NCBI RefSeq assembly: GCF_013694245.2
Contig: NZ_CP059322.2
Location: 6,083,001-6,147,000, forward strand
Source of the DNA: Micromonospora ferruginea
Lineage (GTDB): Bacteria; Actinomycetota; Actinomycetes; Mycobacteriales; Micromonosporaceae
Direction of reading: 5' to 3'
DNA length: 64,000 nt
Part shown: positions 1-8,291 of the stretch, one piece after another
Position numbering within the stretch: the first letter of the stretch is position 1
How the letters are laid out: every line of letters begins with the position of its first letter
Notes under the pieces: generated by a model
Seen by the model: only the letters and a program-made list of their open reading frames with translations
Told to the model about the DNA's origin: nothing
The model's database searches: none
Translations under genes and position numbers: made by a program

Positions 1-20
1 CGGCGGGGAGTTTCCCGCCG
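1..20. terminator. Hairpin at the window edge
   Basis: A perfect 7-bp inverted repeat (CGGCGGG and CCCGCCG) around a 6-nt loop. It probably terminates a gene that ends just before the window. No T-run follows, as is common in high-GC actinobacteria. Confidence 0.45.
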
Positions 21-125
21 GGCCGCCGCGCGTCCGCCTCCGCGATGGTCCGGGCCGACATTCCGGCCGGGCTGCGCGTGGTGGGCCCGGCCATCCCGAG
101 TCGGTGGGGTTACGAGGTGGTGTCC

Positions 126-249
126 CACGTTGTAACGTGCGGCCATCCCGCTCCGGAGACTTGTGTGCTCCGGCCACATAGCCCGTGGGTGACGTCACTT
201 CTAGCGTGAGCCGACAACTGACATTCCCCTGTCCTCACCTGGAGTCGCA
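126..249 (+). promoter_or_regulatory. Upstream region of the amino-acid ABC importer
   Basis: Positions 126-139 hold a perfect inverted repeat, CACGTT-GT-AACGTG. Positions 190-197 hold the 8-bp palindrome TGACGTCA. Both could be operators for the importer operon. A GGAG ribosome site lies 5 nt before the ATG at 250. No convincing -35/-10 pair could be fixed by eye. Confidence 0.4.
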
Positions 250-1452
250 ATGACGATCCGGCACACGCGACGGGTGTTCCTTTCCGCCGCCACGATGATG
301 GCGGCCGCGCTGGCCGCCACGGCCTGTGGCAGCCCGCAGGACACCGCCTCCGGCGGCGGCGACGCCGCGCCGGTCAAGGTCGGCCTGGTCTACTCCCAGT
401 CCGGGCCGCTGGCCAGCTACGGCAAGCAGTACATCGAGGGCTTCAAGGCCGGCCTCGACTTCGCCACCAAGGGCACCGGCAAGGTCGGTGACCGGAAGAT
501 CGAGGTGACCGAGGCCGACGACGCCGGCGACCCGGCCAAGGCGGTGTCCGCCGCCAAGGACCTGATCGGCAAGGGCACGAAGATCATCGCCGGGTCCACC
601 TCCTCCGGGGTGGCGCTCCAGGTGGCCCCGATCGCCGCGCAGAACAAGGTGCTGTTCGTCTCCGGCCCGGCCGCCACCGACGCGGTGACCGGCGCGAACA
701 AGTACACCTTCCGCTCCGGCAGGCAGTCGTGGCAGGACGTGGTGACCGCCAAGTCGTTCATCGGCGACGCGGCCGGCAAGAAGGTCGTCGTCTTCGCCCA
801 GGACGGCGCGTTCGGCGACGCCAACGAGGCCGCCGTCAAGGCCGTGATCGGCGGTGCCGGCGCGAGCGTGAGCAGCGTCCGCGCGCCGGCCAGCGCCACC
901 GAGTTCACCCCGTTCGCCAGCCAGATCAAGGCCGCCAAGCCGGACCTGCTCTTCGTCGCCTGGGCCGGCACCACGGCCGGCGCCATGTGGCAGACCCTCG
1001 ACCAGCAGGGCGTGCTCGCCGCCACCACGGTCGTCACCGGCCTGGACATCCGCGCCTCCTGGCCGACGTTCGGCGCGGCCGGCAGCAAGATCTCGTTCCT
1101 GTCGCACTACTTCGACGGCGCCAGTGACACCGAGGCGGCCAAGGCCGCCAAGGCGAAGATCCCCGGCGGCACGCTCGACCTGTTCCACCCGGACGGGTTC
1201 GCCGCCGCGCAGATGGTCGTCCGGGCCGTGCAGGAGGGCGGCGACGACGTGGAGAAGATGGTGAAGGCGCTGGAGGGCTGGGAGTTCGAGGGCGTCAAGG
1301 GCACCATGAAGATCCGCGCCGAGGACCACGCGCTGCTCCAGCCGATGTACCAGGCCAAGCTCACCGGCAGCGGCACCACGTTCACGGCCACCGCGCAGAA
1401 GACGCTGACCGGTGACGAGAGCGCGCCGCCGGTCGCGCAGATGAAGGGCTGA
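250..1452 (+). CDS. livK: ABC importer substrate-binding lipoprotein (LivK type)
   Basis: This is a 400-residue periplasmic-binding-protein-like lipoprotein of the branched-chain amino acid (HAAT) family. It should capture its ligand outside the membrane and deliver it to the permease encoded downstream. A signal peptide with a twin-arginine start (TRRVFL) ends at a lipobox, and Cys26 is the expected lipidation site. The mature part has the family features KVGLVYSQSGPLASYG near residue 45 and AGSTSSGVA near residue 115. It opens a five-gene operon. The ligand cannot be read from sequence: leucine-type amino acids are usual, but urea, amides or aromatic compounds also occur in this family. Confidence 0.88.
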   Translation: MTIRHTRRVFLSAATMMAAALAATACGSPQDTASGGGDAAPVKVGLVYSQSGPLASYGKQYIEGFKAGLDFATKGTGKVGDRKIEVTEADDAGDPAKAVSAAKDLIGKGTKIIAGSTSSGVALQVAPIAAQNKVLFVSGPAATDAVTGANKYTFRSGRQSWQDVVTAKSFIGDAAGKKVVVFAQDGAFGDANEAAVKAVIGGAGASVSSVRAPASATEFTPFASQIKAAKPDLLFVAWAGTTAGAMWQTLDQQGVLAATTVVTGLDIRASWPTFGAAGSKISFLSHYFDGASDTEAAKAAKAKIPGGTLDLFHPDGFAAAQMVVRAVQEGGDDVEKMVKALEGWEFEGVKGTMKIRAEDHALLQPMYQAKLTGSGTTFTATAQKTLTGDESAPPVAQMKG

Positions 1453-1455
1453 GGA

Positions 1456-2199
1456 ATGCTCGCCACCCGCGGTCTGACCTGGCGGATCGGTGAGGTTGCC
1501 ATCGTCGACTCCGTCTACCTCGACCTTCAGCCGGGGGAGTTCCTCGGCGTGATCGGGCCCAACGGCGCCGGCAAGACCTCCCTGTTCAACCTGATCACCG
1601 GCCTGCGCCGGCCCACCGAGGGCAGGCTCCTGCTGGACGGGGCGGACGTCACCACGCTGCCCCCGCACCGGCGGGCCCGGCTCGGCCTGGGGCGCACCTT
1701 CCAGGCGTCCTCGGTCTTCGGTTCGCTGACGGTGCGGGAGAACGTCCGGCTCGCCGTACAGGCGCACCGGGGTGGCTCGATGAAGCTGTGGCGGCGGGCG
1801 GCGGCCGACCGGGACGTGGCCGCCGCCGCCGACGCGGCGCTCGACCGGGTCGGCCTGCACCACCGGGGTACGGCGCTGGCCGGCACGCTCGCCCACGGCG
1901 AGAAGCGCAAGCTGGAGATCGCCCTGCTGCTCGCCGGGGAACCCCGGGTGATGCTGCTGGACGAGCCGATGGCCGGGGTGAGCGCCGAGGACGTCCCCGA
2001 GCTGGTTCGCGTGATCAAGTCGTTGACCGGGGACAGCGGCCGGGCGGTGCTCATGGTGGAGCACCACATGGACGTGATCCTGGAGCTGGCCGACCGGATC
2101 GCCGTGATGCACCACGGCGCGCTGCTGGCCTGCGACACCCCGGACACGGTGATGGCCAACGCCACCGTGCAGGAGGCGTACCTGGGGGAGGCGCTCTGA
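1456..2199 (+). CDS. livG: ABC importer ATPase (LivG type)
   Basis: A 247-residue cytoplasmic ATPase that powers the importer. Walker A is GPNGAGKTS at residues 34-42, Walker B is VMLLDEP near residue 165, and a switch histidine lies in MVEHHMD. The signature region reads AHGEKRKLEIA, the LivG-type variant that replaces LSGGQ. The gene starts 3 nt after livK stops, and its TGA overlaps the ATG of livF, so translation is probably coupled. Length and order are normal for the HAAT family. Confidence 0.9.
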   Translation: MLATRGLTWRIGEVAIVDSVYLDLQPGEFLGVIGPNGAGKTSLFNLITGLRRPTEGRLLLDGADVTTLPPHRRARLGLGRTFQASSVFGSLTVRENVRLAVQAHRGGSMKLWRRAAADRDVAAAADAALDRVGLHHRGTALAGTLAHGEKRKLEIALLLAGEPRVMLLDEPMAGVSAEDVPELVRVIKSLTGDSGRAVLMVEHHMDVILELADRIAVMHHGALLACDTPDTVMANATVQEAYLGEAL

Positions 2200-2927
2200 T
2201 GGTCGAACCTGTGCTGTCGGTGGAGGGCCTGTCCGTGCGGATCGCCGGGCTGCACATCCTCCAGGGCGTGTCGTTCGAGGTGGCGCCGACCGGCGTCACC
2301 GTGCTGCTCGGGCGCAACGGCGTCGGCAAGACCACCACGTTGCGGGCGATCGTCGGCCTCACGCCGCGCGGCGGCGAGGTGCGCGGCACGGTGCGGATGG
2401 GCGCGCGGAGCCTGCTCGCCCGCCCCACCCACCGGCTGGTCCGTGGCGGCCTCGGCTACGTGCCGGAGGACCGCTGCGTCTTCGCCGGGCTCACCGTCGC
2501 GGAGAACCTGCGGCTGGCCGAGCGGCGGGGCACGACCCCGGCGTACGACAAGGTCTTCGCGCTCTTCCCGGAGCTGGACCGGCGCGGACGGCAACGGGCC
2601 GGCTCGCTCTCCGGCGGGCAGCAGCAGATGCTCGCCATCGGCCGGGTGCTCCTCAACGACAACCGGCTGCTGCTGGTCGACGAGCCGACCAAGGGGTTGG
2701 CGCCGAAGGTGGTGACCGAGGTGGCCGAGGTGCTGGAACGGGTCGCGGAATCCGTGCCGGTGCTGCTGGTCGAGCAGAACCTGGCGGTGGTGCGGCGGCT
2801 GGCGTCGGACGCGGTGGTGCTCTCCGCCGGCCGGGTCGCCTGGACCGGCGACGCCCGCGAGCTGCTGCTGGAGACCGCGCTGACCAAGTCGCTGCTGGGT
2901 GTCGGCGCTGCGGAGGTGCACTCATGA
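2199..2927 (+). CDS. livF: ABC importer ATPase (LivF type)
   Basis: The second ATPase of the importer, 242 residues. Walker A is GRNGVGKTT at residues 38-46, the signature is LSGGQQQML near residue 135, and Walker B is LLLVDEP. The frame stays open upstream to 1788, but the start at 2199 is preferred: it overlaps the livG stop (TGATG), gives the family length and begins directly with the conserved beta strand. LivF pairs with LivG as a heterodimer under the permease. Confidence 0.9.
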   Translation: MVEPVLSVEGLSVRIAGLHILQGVSFEVAPTGVTVLLGRNGVGKTTTLRAIVGLTPRGGEVRGTVRMGARSLLARPTHRLVRGGLGYVPEDRCVFAGLTVAENLRLAERRGTTPAYDKVFALFPELDRRGRQRAGSLSGGQQQMLAIGRVLLNDNRLLLVDEPTKGLAPKVVTEVAEVLERVAESVPVLLVEQNLAVVRRLASDAVVLSAGRVAWTGDARELLLETALTKSLLGVGAAEVHS

Positions 2928-3814
2928 ACACGGTCGTCCTGTTGACGCTGACCGGGCTGGGCCTGGCGGCGCTCTACTTCCTCGTCGCGTCCGGCCTGTC
3001 CCTGGTCTTCGGCCTCGCCGACGTGCTCAACTTCGCGCACGGGCTGTTCCTCGGCGTCGGCGCGTACGCGACCTGGTGGGCGGCGGGCAACCTGCCCGGC
3101 GCCGGGCCGGACGGTCTCGGCTTCGTGGTGGCGGTGCTCTTCGGGGTGCTGGCCGGCTCGCTGGTCGCGGTGCTGGTCGAGCTGGTGCTGATCCGGCCGC
3201 TCTACTCCCGCACCATCGAACAGGTGCTGGTCACCGTCGGCCTGTCGCTGGCCGGGGTGGCGCTGCTCCAGGCCACCTGGGGCGCGGACCCGCGCACCTT
3301 CCCGCGCCCCGACTGGAGCCGGAACGTCACCTCTGTGCTCGGCGCGCAGGTGCCGAACGCCGGGCTGCTGCTGATCGTCGCCGCCGTGGTGGTGCTCGGC
3401 GCGTTGCTGGCGTTCCTGCGCTGGACCCGGTACGGCCTGATCATCCGGGCCGGCGTGGAGAACCGGGAGATGGTGACCGCGCTCGGCATCGACGTGCGCA
3501 AGGCGTTCACGCTGGTCTTCGCGATCGGCGGGGCCGCCGCCGCGCTGGCCGGCGCGCTCGGCGGCGTCTACTTCGGCACCGTCTCGCCGGGCCAGGGCGG
3601 CTCGCTGCTGATCTTCGCCTTCATCGTGGTGGTGATCGGCGGGATGGGCTCGGTGGTCGGGTCCGCGTACGCGGCGGTCGCGGTGGGGCTGCTGCAACAG
3701 TTCGTCAACTACTACGGCACGTCCGGGCTGGGCGACCTCTGCGTGGTCGGCCTGCTCGCCGTGGTGCTGCTGCTGCGTCCGCAGGGCCTGGCCGGAAAGG
3801 TGGCTCACGCATGA
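2924..3814 (+). CDS. livH: ABC importer permease (LivH type)
   Basis: A 296-residue integral membrane protein with about eight hydrophobic segments. The LivH/LivM loop signature appears as GIDVRKAFTLVFAIGGAAAA near residue 188, and FGLADVLNFAHG near residue 28 is typical of LivH. It forms the translocation channel with LivM. An ATGA overlap joins it to livF upstream and another joins it to livM downstream, so the operon is tightly coupled. Confidence 0.9.
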   Translation: MNTVVLLTLTGLGLAALYFLVASGLSLVFGLADVLNFAHGLFLGVGAYATWWAAGNLPGAGPDGLGFVVAVLFGVLAGSLVAVLVELVLIRPLYSRTIEQVLVTVGLSLAGVALLQATWGADPRTFPRPDWSRNVTSVLGAQVPNAGLLLIVAAVVVLGALLAFLRWTRYGLIIRAGVENREMVTALGIDVRKAFTLVFAIGGAAAALAGALGGVYFGTVSPGQGGSLLIFAFIVVVIGGMGSVVGSAYAAVAVGLLQQFVNYYGTSGLGDLCVVGLLAVVLLLRPQGLAGKVAHA

Positions 3815-4920
3815 CCAACTCGGTGGTCGACGCGCCCCCGGCGCAGGTGCCCGACGAACTGACCCCCGGGCGTTCCCGTTGGCACGGCCTCCGCCCGTAC
3901 CTGCCGTTGGTGGCCCTGGTGGTGGCCGCGGTGCTGCCGTACTCGACGCTGAACCTGCCGGGGATCTTCGAGGGGCCGCTGAACTCGCCCGGCACGCTGC
4001 AACTGCTCGCCATCTGCCTGGTCTTCGGCGGTCTCGCGGCCGGCTACGACCTGCTGTTCGGGCGCACCGGCATGCTCTCCTTCGGGCACGCGCTCTACTT
4101 CGCCGCCGGCGTCTACGGCACCGACGTGCTGGTCACCAAGGCCGGGCTGCCGCTGTGGCAGGCCGCGGTGCTGACCGTGCTCGGCGGCACCACGCTCGCC
4201 GCGCTGCTCGGCGCGGTCGCGTTGCGCACGGTGGGCATCGCGTTCGCCATGGTGACGCTGGCGTTCGCGCAGGTCGGGGCGATCCTGGTGGCCCGGGACT
4301 TCGGCGGGCTGACCGGCGGCGAGGAGGGCCTGCCGCTGGACGTGTCGGGCCTGCCGGCGGCGCTGGTCGGCGTCACCAACACGGTCAACCTCTACTGGCT
4401 GGCGCTGGCGTACCTGGCGCTGGTGGTCCTGGTGGTGCACCGGGTCAGTGGCTCGCCGACCGGTCGGGTGCTGGCCGGGCTGCGCGACGACGAGCGGCGG
4501 ATCGGGGTGCTGGGGCTCGACCCGTACCGGTTCAAGCTTGTCGCGTTCACCCTGGCCGGCGGCCTGGCGAGCGCGGGCGGCGTGGTCTACGTGCTGATCG
4601 TGGGCGGCGCCAGCCCGCACATCACGAGCAGCGAGCTGACCCTGTCGCTGCTGGTCATGGTGGTGCTCGGCGGCCCGGGCACCCGGTGGGGCCCGGTGCT
4701 GGGCGGCATCCTCTACATGTACCTGGACCACCGCCTGACGGCGTTCGGCAGCAGCGACGCGGTGAACAGCCTGCCCGCGTTCCTGAGCCACCCGCTCAGC
4801 CAACCCCTGTTCGTCCTGGGCACCGTCTTCATCCTGGCCGTCTACTTCTTCCCCGGCGGCCTGGCCAGCCTCCGCTCCCGCCTGACCCCCCTCCGTCGGG
4901 CACTGACTCGTCGATCATGA
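3811..4920 (+). CDS. livM: ABC importer permease (LivM type)
   Basis: A 369-residue membrane protein and the second permease subunit. It has the LivM features GRTGMLSFGHALYFAAG near residue 89 and DDERRIGVLGLDPYRFKL near residue 227, with about nine hydrophobic segments. The start at 3811 overlaps the livH stop (ATGA). The frame is open upstream to 2899, but that part reads antisense-like arginine-rich protein and is ignored. The stop codon lies inside a 61-bp palindromic repeat, which may also end the operon transcript. Confidence 0.88.
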   Translation: MTNSVVDAPPAQVPDELTPGRSRWHGLRPYLPLVALVVAAVLPYSTLNLPGIFEGPLNSPGTLQLLAICLVFGGLAAGYDLLFGRTGMLSFGHALYFAAGVYGTDVLVTKAGLPLWQAAVLTVLGGTTLAALLGAVALRTVGIAFAMVTLAFAQVGAILVARDFGGLTGGEEGLPLDVSGLPAALVGVTNTVNLYWLALAYLALVVLVVHRVSGSPTGRVLAGLRDDERRIGVLGLDPYRFKLVAFTLAGGLASAGGVVYVLIVGGASPHITSSELTLSLLVMVVLGGPGTRWGPVLGGILYMYLDHRLTAFGSSDAVNSLPAFLSHPLSQPLFVLGTVFILAVYFFPGGLASLRSRLTPLRRALTRRS

Positions 4921-4970
4921 GGTTGGCGGCGCGACACGCCCTGTCCGTTGCCGCTAACTTCATGGTCAAC
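4910..4970. repeat. 61-bp palindromic intergenic repeat, copy 1
   Basis: Arms 4910-4930 and 4950-4970 are inverted repeats matching at 17 of 21 positions (left arm begins GTCGATCATGAGG). The unit aligns over its full 61 bp with the reverse complement of 11578-11638, including the inner GCGACACGCC. It overlaps the livM stop codon. This looks like a REP-type element of the genus. The strong hairpin could stop transcription. Confidence 0.75.
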
Positions 4971-5001
4971 GGGGTTCGGTGGGTCAGGGGAGGGGTCGGG
5001 G

Positions 5002-5757
5002 ATGGGTGCGGAGCGGCAGCGGCTGGCGGTGGTCAGTGGGGGTGGGACCGGGATCGGGGCCGCCGTGGCGCGAGGGCTCGTGGCGGACGGGTTCGACGTG
5101 CTGGTCGTCGGGCGGCGGGGGGACGTGCTCGCGGCTGCGGCCCGGGACATCACCGCCGGGAGTGGACGGGCGGACGCCGTCGTGCCGGTGGCCGCGGACC
5201 TGACCGACCCGGCGCAGGTGTCGGCGGTGGTCGACGCGGTCGGGGAGCGGACCGTGGACGCGGTGGTGAACAACGCCGGGGGCTATCTCGGCGGGCCGAC
5301 CGGCACCCTCGGCGAGGTGGCCTCCTGGTGGCGCGCCAACCTCGACGCCAACGTGCTCACCGCCGTCCTGCTCACCGAGGCGCTGCTGCCCGCGCTGCGC
5401 CGCCCCGGCGGGCGGGTGGTCCTGCTCAGCTCGATCGCCGCCCAGCGCGGTGGCGGCGGGCCCTACTCGGCGGCGAAGGCGGCGCTGCACGGCTGGGCGT
5501 ACGACCTGGCAGGGCAGCTCGGTCCGGACCAGATCACGGTCAACGTGGTCAGCCCCGGGTACGTCGCCGAGACCGAGTTCTTCGGCGACCGGATGACGCC
5601 GGAGGGCCACGCCAGGCGGGTGGCGGCCACCCTGGTCGGGCGGGCCGGGGTGCCGGACGACATCGCCGCCGCGGTCCGCTACCTGGTCGGCCCGTCGGCC
5701 GGCTACGTCACCGGTCAGGTTCTCGGCGTCAACGGCGGCTCCGTCCTCGGCCGCTGA
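5002..5757 (+). CDS. Short-chain dehydrogenase/reductase
   Basis: A 251-residue classical SDR oxidoreductase, presumably NAD(P)H-dependent. The cofactor loop GGGTGIG lies near residue 12, NNAG near residue 87, and the catalytic Ser with YSAAK near residues 135-155. The start at 5002 follows an AGGGG ribosome site. An ATG at 4948 is possible but lies in the repeat and adds a poor leader. The substrate is unknown, and no neighbour points to a pathway. Confidence 0.85.
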   Translation: MGAERQRLAVVSGGGTGIGAAVARGLVADGFDVLVVGRRGDVLAAAARDITAGSGRADAVVPVAADLTDPAQVSAVVDAVGERTVDAVVNNAGGYLGGPTGTLGEVASWWRANLDANVLTAVLLTEALLPALRRPGGRVVLLSSIAAQRGGGGPYSAAKAALHGWAYDLAGQLGPDQITVNVVSPGYVAETEFFGDRMTPEGHARRVAATLVGRAGVPDDIAAAVRYLVGPSAGYVTGQVLGVNGGSVLGR

Positions 5758-5816
5758 ACGCCGCGCCGGGCGGCGGCCCCCCGTGTGGCCGCCGCCGCCC
5801 CTGGTAGAAATGCCGG

Positions 5817-7934
5817 ATGAGTCAGGACCGGATGGCCGTGCGGGACCGAGCCGAGGCGGTGCTGCGGCGGCTCGCGGGTGACCACGCCCGGCTGCGCGAG
5901 GACCAGTGGCGGGCCATCGAGGCGCTGGTGGTCGACCGGCGTCGGGTGCTCTGCGTCCAGCGCACCGGCTGGGGCAAGTCGGCGGTCTACTTCGTGGCCA
6001 CCGCGCTGCTGCGCGAGCACGGCGAGCACGGGCCCACGGTGATCGTGTCTCCGCTGCTGGCGTTGATGCGCAACCAGGTCGACTCCGCCGCCCGGGCCGG
6101 CATCCGGGCCCGCACCATCAACTCCGCCAACCTCGACGAGTGGGACCAGATCACCGCCGAGATCAACGCCGGGGCGGTCGACGTGCTGCTGATCAGCCCG
6201 GAACGCCTGAACAACCCGGACTTCCGGGACGGCGTGCTGCCGAAGCTCGCCGCCACCACCGGGCTGCTGGTGGTGGACGAGGCGCACTGCGTCTCCGACT
6301 GGGGGCACGACTTCCGCCCCGACTACCGGCGGCTGCGGACGTTCCTGGCCAACCTGCCGGAGCGCACGCCGGTCCTCGCCACCACCGCCACCGCCAACGC
6401 CCGGGTCACCCGCGACGTGGCGGAGCAGTTGGGCGACGCGCTGGTGCTGCGCGGCACGCTGGACCGGGAGTCGCTGCGCCTCGGCGTCCTGGACCTGCCC
6501 AGCCCGGCGCACCGCCTGGCCTGGCTGGCCGACCACCTGGACCGGCTCCCCGGCTCGGGGATCGTCTACACGCTCACCGTGGCCGCGGCCACCGAGACGG
6601 CCGACTTCCTGCGCGGGCGGGGCTGGTCGGTGGCGTCCTACACCGGGCAGGCCGAGGACGCCGACCGCCGGGCCGCCGAACAGGACCTGCTGGACAACAA
6701 GATCAAGGCGCTGGTGGCGACAAGCGCGCTCGGCATGGGCTTCGACAAGCCCGACCTCGGCTTCGTGGTGCACCTCGGCGCGCCACCCTCACCGATCGCC
6801 TACTACCAGCAGGTCGGCCGCGCCGGCCGCGCCGTCGACCAGGCCGAGGTGCTGCTCCTGCCGGGCGTCGAGGACGCGGCCATCTGGCGCTACTTCGCCT
6901 CGCTCGCGTTCCCGCCCGAGGAGCAGGTGCGCGCCGTGCTCGCCGCGCTGGACACCGACCGGCCGATCTCCACCCAGGCCCTCGAACCGCTCGTCGACCT
7001 GCGCCGGGCCCGCCTGGAGCTGATGCTCAAGGTGCTCGACGTGGACGGCGCGGTCCGCCGGGTGCGTGGCGGCTGGCTCGCCACCGGCGAGCCCTGGGTC
7101 TACGACGAGGCCCGGTTGCGACGCGTCGCCGACGCGCGCGCCGCCGAGCAGCGGGCCATGCGGGAGTACGCGGCCACCACCACCTGCCGGATGCGCTACC
7201 TGCGGGAGGGGCTGGACGACACCGGGGCGGCGGACTGCGGCCGGTGCGACAACTGCGCCGGCCCGCTGTTCGACGTCGAGGTGTCCGCCGAGGCGCTGAC
7301 CGCCGCGCAGACCTTCCTCGGCCGCCCCGGCGTGCAGATCGCGCCGAAGAAGCTCTGGCCGACCGGGATGGACGCGGTCGGCGTACCGCTCAAGGGCCGG
7401 ATCGCCCCGGCGGAGCAGGCGTTGGCCGGGCGGGCCGTGGGCCGCCTGTCCGACCTGGGGTGGGGCGGGCGGTTGCGGAGCCTGGTCGGGCCGGAGGCGC
7501 CGGACGGCCCGGTGCCCGACGACGTGGTGGCCGCCGTGGTCGAGGTGCTGAAGGCGTGGGCGCACGGCGACGACCCGTGGCCCCGCCGCCCGGCCGGCGT
7601 GGTCGCGGTCGGCTCCCGGACCCGGCCGCGGCTGGTCGGTTCGCTGGCCGAGCGGATCGCCACGGTCGGCCGGCTGCCGCTGCTCGGCACCGTCGTCCCC
7701 ACCGGCCCGGCCGGCGCCGACGGGCCGCGCGGCAACAGCGCCCAGCGGGTCCGTGCGCTGCACGACGCCTTCCACCTGCCGGACGAGTTGACCGACGCGC
7801 TGCCCGCGCTGGACGGGCCGGTGCTGCTCGTCGACGACCTGGTCGACTCCGGCTGGACGATGGGCATGGTGGCGCGGTTGCTGCGCCGGGCCGGCGCGCC
7901 GGACGTGCTCCCGCTCGCGCTTGCCACGGTGTAA
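5817..7934 (+). CDS. recQ: RecQ-family DNA helicase with C-terminal PRTase-like domain
   Basis: A 705-residue superfamily 2 helicase that should unwind DNA 3' to 5' in repair. Walker A-like QRTGWGKSAVYF lies near residue 43 and the DEAH box VVDEAHCVSDWGHDF near residue 151. RecQ motif VI (QQVGRAGRA) lies near residue 337. A four-cysteine zinc site (C-x-MRY then CGRCDNC) lies near residues 460-485. The last 130 residues are not standard RecQ. They end with VLLVDDLVDSGWTM, a phosphoribosyltransferase-type PRPP loop, and resemble a phosphoribosyltransferase fold. This fused form recurs in actinobacteria, but the role of the tail is unknown. Confidence 0.88.
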   Translation: MSQDRMAVRDRAEAVLRRLAGDHARLREDQWRAIEALVVDRRRVLCVQRTGWGKSAVYFVATALLREHGEHGPTVIVSPLLALMRNQVDSAARAGIRARTINSANLDEWDQITAEINAGAVDVLLISPERLNNPDFRDGVLPKLAATTGLLVVDEAHCVSDWGHDFRPDYRRLRTFLANLPERTPVLATTATANARVTRDVAEQLGDALVLRGTLDRESLRLGVLDLPSPAHRLAWLADHLDRLPGSGIVYTLTVAAATETADFLRGRGWSVASYTGQAEDADRRAAEQDLLDNKIKALVATSALGMGFDKPDLGFVVHLGAPPSPIAYYQQVGRAGRAVDQAEVLLLPGVEDAAIWRYFASLAFPPEEQVRAVLAALDTDRPISTQALEPLVDLRRARLELMLKVLDVDGAVRRVRGGWLATGEPWVYDEARLRRVADARAAEQRAMREYAATTTCRMRYLREGLDDTGAADCGRCDNCAGPLFDVEVSAEALTAAQTFLGRPGVQIAPKKLWPTGMDAVGVPLKGRIAPAEQALAGRAVGRLSDLGWGGRLRSLVGPEAPDGPVPDDVVAAVVEVLKAWAHGDDPWPRRPAGVVAVGSRTRPRLVGSLAERIATVGRLPLLGTVVPTGPAGADGPRGNSAQRVRALHDAFHLPDELTDALPALDGPVLLVDDLVDSGWTMGMVARLLRRAGAPDVLPLALATV

Positions 7935-7984
7935 GGAGGGGCCCCCGGTTAACGCTTTCGGTAGAGGAAGGGGCCCCGCTTAAC
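7935..7984. repeat. Double GGGGCCCC/TTAAC intergenic repeat
   Basis: Two 19-nt units at 7935-7953 and 7966-7984 match at 16 of 19 positions. Each carries GGGGCCCC-like and TTAAC blocks, separated by GCTTTCGGTAGA. It starts right after the recQ stop. It looks like a dispersed repeat of this genus and may act as a terminator. Confidence 0.55.
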
Positions 7985-8060
7985 ACGGCGACCGGTGCGA
8001 GCGGCGCCACGGGGGCGTGGGCGTCGGGGGCGGGGGTCCGGCCGGCGGTAACGTGGGGCC

Positions 8061-8291
8061 ATGACCGAGCGCCGACCCGTCGTCCAGACGTACACCGTGA
8101 CCGGGATGACCTGCGAACACTGCGTCCGGGCGGTGACCGAGGAACTGTCCGCCCTGCCGGGCGTCGACGAGGTCCGGATCGACCTGGCCGGCGGCACGGC
8201 CACGGTCACCAGCGACGCGCCGCTGCCGGTGGAGTCCGTCCGCGCCGCCGTCGACGAGGCGGGCTACGAACTGGTCGGCGGCGTTGCCTGA
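8061..8291 (+). CDS. Heavy-metal-associated (CopZ-like) protein
   Basis: A 76-residue HMA-domain protein with the metal-binding loop GMTCEHC at residues 13-19, as in copper chaperones. It probably binds Cu(I) in the cytoplasm and hands it to an exporter or sensor, but no P-type ATPase lies in the window. Its last codons overlap the start of the His-rich membrane protein downstream, which suggests a shared role in metal handling. Confidence 0.85.
   Translation: MTERRPVVQTYTVTGMTCEHCVRAVTEELSALPGVDEVRIDLAGGTATVTSDAPLPVESVRAAVDEAGYELVGGVA

Noticed and set aside
235..2115. A 626-codon open frame on the - strand opposite livK and livG
   Set aside because: It is Arg/His/Gly-rich, lacks domains and lies opposite two well-recognised genes. 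Long antisense frames are expected at this GC content.
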